DNA from: Myxococcales bacterium
GTDB lineage: Bacteria > Myxococcota > Polyangia > Fen-1088
DNA length: 8,761 nt
Reading direction: 5' to 3'
Assembly (NCBI GenBank): GCA_003155465.1
Contig: PMCR01000245.1
Coordinates: 1 to 8,761, forward strand
The translations under genes were made by a program, and so were the position numbers. The notes beneath the pieces were generated by a model. It was not told the origin of the DNA, did no database searches, and was given only the letters and a program-made list of their open reading frames with translations. How positions within the stretch are numbered: the first letter of the stretch is position 1; each line of letters begins with the position of its first letter. This document shows, one piece after another, positions 5,994 through 8,761 of the stretch.

Positions 5994-7565
5994 CTATTGG
6001 GGAAGGATTGCCAGCCTGGTGCCCGGGCTCGGCGCCAGATCGGTATCGAAGACGGTGAAGCATCCGGTGGGATCGATAGGATAGGTGTGAAGCGGCGGCG
6101 CATCGGACAACGAGTCCCACCCGAACACGCTACTCTGCCATTCACCCAGCACCACAGATTTATCTGCCGACCCATACCGCAGTCGGTGCGAACCGGGTGT
6201 TGGCGATTCGACGAACACCAGGCCACGGCCGTCGGGCGGAAAGCCAACGGTATTGACGTTGCCATCCGAATCATACGTGAAAACCGCAGTCCCGGATTCG
6301 CTGTCCGCCAGCTGCAGGCGGTCGGTCATGGCCATCGTTTCCGGCGGCCCGACCAGCGCAACCTGATTCAGCCGGGGCGCCTCCAAGAACCACTCGGGCC
6401 CCGCGATTTCCATCGGCGCGCTCCCGTCCAGGCCGATGGTTGCAACGGCCGGGTCGCCATCCTTCTTGTAGATGACCCGGCCGCTGGCGGTGAAAGCGAA
6501 AACCTGCGGGCCGAGCTGATTCCTCCAGAAGTCGTAGAGGTCCGAGGCGAGCAGTCGCTCGCCGGTGCCGTCGAGCCGGATGGCGTACAACGCGGCGACG
6601 AAGGTTGTCACCTCGGTGGCGCCCAGCAACCACGTCCCGTCCGGTGACACCCGATATCCGTACCACCCCGGATGACGGTTGGCGGCGACTAAGTGCGAGG
6701 TGTCGCCCGTCCCCGGTACGTGGCCGCGGATGTCGCCATTAATGTAGGAGCTGCCATTACGGAAGAGCAGCAGGCGATCCGACACAAACCCCAGCTGCGC
6801 GGCGTCGGGCTGCGAGGCCAGGGTCTCGACCCGGCCATCCGCGCCCCCGACGACCACAAGGTTCTGGCTGGAGCCACCATCAACCGGGATGCTGGTCAGG
6901 AAAGCCACCCAGCGGCCGTCGGGCGAAACGGCTGCGGTTCCTGCCTGCGCCCCGACCGCCAGACGCGCGATGGCTCCCGAGACCACATCGATCACGTCCA
7001 TGGCACCCATCCTGTACGAGTAGCAGTCGCGCATGGCGTACACGCGGGTGCCGTCGGGCGCGGCGACATGATCACACACGCCTTGGGCCAGCGTGCGCAA
7101 CCCGCTGCCGTCAGGGCGGACGACCACCAGGTCGATCCTCCCTTCCTGCTCCGCTCTCACCAGAAGCGTGCTTCCGGGCCGCAACCACTCGGCGCTGGTG
7201 ATCGAATTGATGATGGTTGACACCTTGCCTGACGGCAGCTGCACCAGCAGGAGATCATCGTACACGCTGCTTTCGGATGGCGCTTCGCCCCTCACTCGCA
7301 AGATAAGCGAGGTGCGATCCGGGGCGAACAGAGCACGTACCGCGTGGCGTGGCGTCAGTACTCCATTGGCCAACGGCTGCAGGGCGGCGCACCCGACCGC
7401 GGGCGCAAGGTCCGGCGGCAGCAGCGCGTCCATCGCAAGCCGGGCGTCCGCCGCCGCGCCAGCATCGACTGACGGGTACAGGCCGTGCCCCACATCCATG
7501 GCGGTCCGGCCGCACGCCGGCGCCAGGCTGGTCATGAGCAAGGCGAGGGCAAGCCGTCGAAGCAC
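5994..7565 (-). CDS. Exported TolB/PD40-like beta-propeller protein
   Basis: Predicted 523 residues. The N-terminus MLRRLALALLMTSLAPAC is a signal peptide with a weak lipobox (APAC, Cys18), so this may be a lipoprotein. The body is a repeated beta-propeller with PDG blade turns at about residues 149 (VRPDGSG), 169 (APDGTR), 213 (VSPDGRW), 306 (VSPDGTW), 329 (IRLDGTG) and 443 (PPDGRG). This is a TolB/PD40-type pattern common in myxobacterial envelope proteins. Ligand and partner are unknown, and no enzymatic motif was seen. Two starts are possible: GTG at 7565 (used here, giving a standard signal peptide) or TTG at 7601, which adds 12 residues. Neither has a good ribosome site. The gene is convergent with the CoA-binding gene with 4 bp between stops, and divergent from a truncated gene. 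Confidence 0.85.
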   Translation of the reverse strand: MLRRLALALLMTSLAPACGRTAMDVGHGLYPSVDAGAAADARLAMDALLPPDLAPAVGCAALQPLANGVLTPRHAVRALFAPDRTSLILRVRGEAPSESSVYDDLLLVQLPSGKVSTIINSITSAEWLRPGSTLLVRAEQEGRIDLVVVRPDGSGLRTLAQGVCDHVAAPDGTRVYAMRDCYSYRMGAMDVIDVVSGAIARLAVGAQAGTAAVSPDGRWVAFLTSIPVDGGSSQNLVVVGGADGRVETLASQPDAAQLGFVSDRLLLFRNGSSYINGDIRGHVPGTGDTSHLVAANRHPGWYGYRVSPDGTWLLGATEVTTFVAALYAIRLDGTGERLLASDLYDFWRNQLGPQVFAFTASGRVIYKKDGDPAVATIGLDGSAPMEIAGPEWFLEAPRLNQVALVGPPETMAMTDRLQLADSESGTAVFTYDSDGNVNTVGFPPDGRGLVFVESPTPGSHRLRYGSADKSVVLGEWQSSVFGWDSLSDAPPLHTYPIDPTGCFTVFDTDLAPSPGTRLAILPQ

Positions 7566-7614
7566 AGACCCAATTTTCCACCCTTGCTCCGCCAGCCACA
7601 AGTCCCAACAATAG

Positions 7615-7953
7615 GCCGCAGCCCAGGGCGATCAGTGGATCGGCTACAAGCACGTCGTCTACGACTTGGCTGACAGCACTGTGAAGCAGGAACTGTGGCT
7701 CGACGACAGTGACGGGGCAGGGGGCGGCAACTGGGTGAAGCTCAGTGAGCACGTAGACGCCGGCGCCGATTTCGGCGTGGACGGCACCCCCTGCGCCAGC
7801 GGCATCGACGTTGCGATAAAGCTTGGCCGTGATCCGACGCGGCCGGGGTCGGAGACGGGCAAGCCGAACATCACCGTCTATTTCCGCAGCGACAACGTCG
7901 GCAGCGACGGACTTTGGTACAAGAAGGGCAGCATTCGAGAGATTGCTCCCTAG
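7615..7953 (+). pseudogene. 5'-truncated remnant of a secreted-type protein (C-terminal 112 residues)
   Basis: The reading frame opens right after an in-frame TAG at 7612-7614 and runs to TAG at 7951-7953. It contains no ATG or GTG start before well-formed protein sequence ([18 protein letters not shown] at the beginning). A TTG at 7666 is possible but has no ribosome site and would cut into the domain. The protein is aromatic and beta-rich ([44 protein letters not shown]) and has the look of the last half of a jelly-roll or carbohydrate-active domain, though I do not recognise the family. A complete gene would need an N-terminus to the left, but that space is the start of the minus-strand propeller gene. 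A deletion or rearrangement joining near 7610 explains this best. Confidence 0.65.
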
Positions 7954-7984
7954 TTGCATCCTCACTGTAGTTGCATCCTCACTG
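7951..7984. repeat. 17-bp perfect tandem duplication at the remnant's stop
   Basis: TAGTTGCATCCTCACTG occurs twice in direct succession (7951-7967 and 7968-7984). The first three bases are the stop codon of the truncated gene. Nothing else is supported between here and the stop of the next gene at 8033. Confidence 0.9.
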
Positions 7985-8032
7985 TGCACGCTCGGCAGGC
8001 AGGGCGGTGGGCGCGGCCGCAGGTCATCGTCG

Positions 8033-8761
8033 CTACCCATGCCCGGCGCGGCGGCGGAGCATCCACTCGCTGGCAAGCAAGGCAACCGCCAGGAACAGCA
8101 GCAACGGGTGCGACCAGATCGCGACTGTGCGCAGGTTGCCCACGCGCACCTGGCGCGCGGGCCGTATCTTTGGCGTGCCGAGTGTGCCTGCTCGGAATTC
8201 GCCACCCGTGACCGTCGCGATCTGGCGCAGTACCTCGTCGCGGCTCACGACATCATCCAGCTCACGTCCTTCGGGGCGCAACACAAACGTCGCCTGTTCC
8301 TCGGCCGCGCGTCCGTCAAGGGTCGCTCGACCCACCAGGCGGTATGCGCCTGCGGCCAGGCCGGCAAAGTCCGCATGGGCCTCGCCGTCGTCTCCCGTCG
8401 TCACAGCCAGGGCACGCAACGGCTTGGCGTCAGTCCCGGTGCCGCTGCTCGCGTTTTCCGCCGGGTGCAGGTCCAACGTGACTGTGGTGCGGCCGGCGGG
8501 GCTGTAGTCGGCGTGCAGGGTGCGTACCCGAGTTGCCACAGTCTGGCCACGCCGGTACTCGGTGCGGTCAAGGTCGATGTGCAACAGGGTCAGCGCAGGG
8601 TCGCGCACCAGCCAACGAATGGCGCCTTCCCAGAAACGTTGCAGGGCGCGTCCGTCATCGCCTCCCGGCTTGGCGCCGGCCCCGTCATCGCTCCGCGCGC
8701 CTCGCCCGCGGCCATCGTCGGCGGCGCCCGCAGCGAAGCCCCAGTTCCAGGCGCTGTCGGT
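8033..8761 (-). CDS. C-terminal part of a large membrane protein (glutamine amidotransferase-like/VWA type)
   Basis: The gene enters from the right edge, giving 242 residues to the stop at 8033. It begins in a segment with DDGRALQRFWEGAIRWLVRDP, a signature of large membrane proteins that carry VWA or glutamine amidotransferase-like domains and sit in MoxR/BatA-type clusters. A beta-sandwich-like region follows (TEYRRGQTVATRVRTL, then GAYRLVGRATLDG). The tail has DEVLRQIATVTGGEF and a final transmembrane helix, HPLLLFLAVALLASEW, capped by LRRRAGHG. Most of the protein, including any catalytic or metal-binding domain, is outside the window. Its 3' end faces the truncated gene. Confidence 0.75.
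   Translation of the reverse strand, partial: TDSAWNWGFAAGAADDGRGRGARSDDGAGAKPGGDDGRALQRFWEGAIRWLVRDPALTLLHIDLDRTEYRRGQTVATRVRTLHADYSPAGRTTVTLDLHPAENASSGTGTDAKPLRALAVTTGDDGEAHADFAGLAAGAYRLVGRATLDGRAAEEQATFVLRPEGRELDDVVSRDEVLRQIATVTGGEFRAGTLGTPKIRPARQVRVGNLRTVAIWSHPLLLFLAVALLASEWMLRRRAGHG

Noticed and set aside
5997..6647. Plus-strand 216-codon open frame
   Set aside because: Antisense to the propeller gene, whose repeats are clear. The product has no recognisable domain.
7666..7953. TTG-initiated complete 95-residue gene
   Set aside because: It has no ribosome site, and coding-like sequence extends upstream of the TTG to 7615, so a truncated remnant fits better.
8010..8022. GCGGCCGC palindrome between the remnant and the last gene
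   Set aside because: A short GC palindrome is expected by chance in this base composition, and it has no T-run.

Overview
The window is GC-rich and densely coded, and it looks like chromosomal DNA from a myxobacterium-like member of the Myxococcota (Polyangia-type). The evidence is the style of the proteins: a Cys-rich lipoprotein with a Gly/Thr linker, a zinc-ribbon/Pro-rich/TPR membrane protein, and a TolB-like propeller protein. No tRNA, rRNA, CRISPR array, transposase or phage gene was seen. The taxonomy is an inference from style, not from a marker gene.

Left part (1-3330, all minus strand). The 3' part of a gene for a zinc-ribbon/Pro-rich/single-TM/TPR protein runs off the left edge. 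It carries an in-frame 39-bp tandem repeat. Upstream of it is a two-gene unit: a secreted Cys-rich lipoprotein (start 3071), coupled by an ATGA overlap to an unknown membrane-anchored protein. A perfect TATAAT box with a CRP-like palindrome lies upstream of this pair.

Middle (3330-5989). rmuC (minus) is followed by a one-HKD phospholipase-D-superfamily gene, with a 14-codon leader ORF between them that overlaps the rmuC stop by ATGA. A divergent gene for a CoA-binding Rossmann protein (plus) starts 82 bp from rmuC. The rmuC/PLD pair suggests a nucleic-acid processing unit.

Right part (5990-8761). A beta-propeller exported protein (minus) converges on the CoA-binding gene with only 4 bp between the stops. 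Just upstream of the propeller start lies a plus-strand remnant (7615-7953): the C-terminal piece of a secreted-type protein without its N-terminus. It ends inside a perfect 17-bp tandem duplication. The window closes with the C-terminal 242 residues of a large membrane protein of the glutamine-amidotransferase-like/VWA type (minus).

The best candidates for something undescribed are the Cys-rich lipoprotein/bitopic pair, the leader ORF ahead of the PLD gene, and the truncated gene beside the propeller gene. No complete new defence or mobile system is visible.
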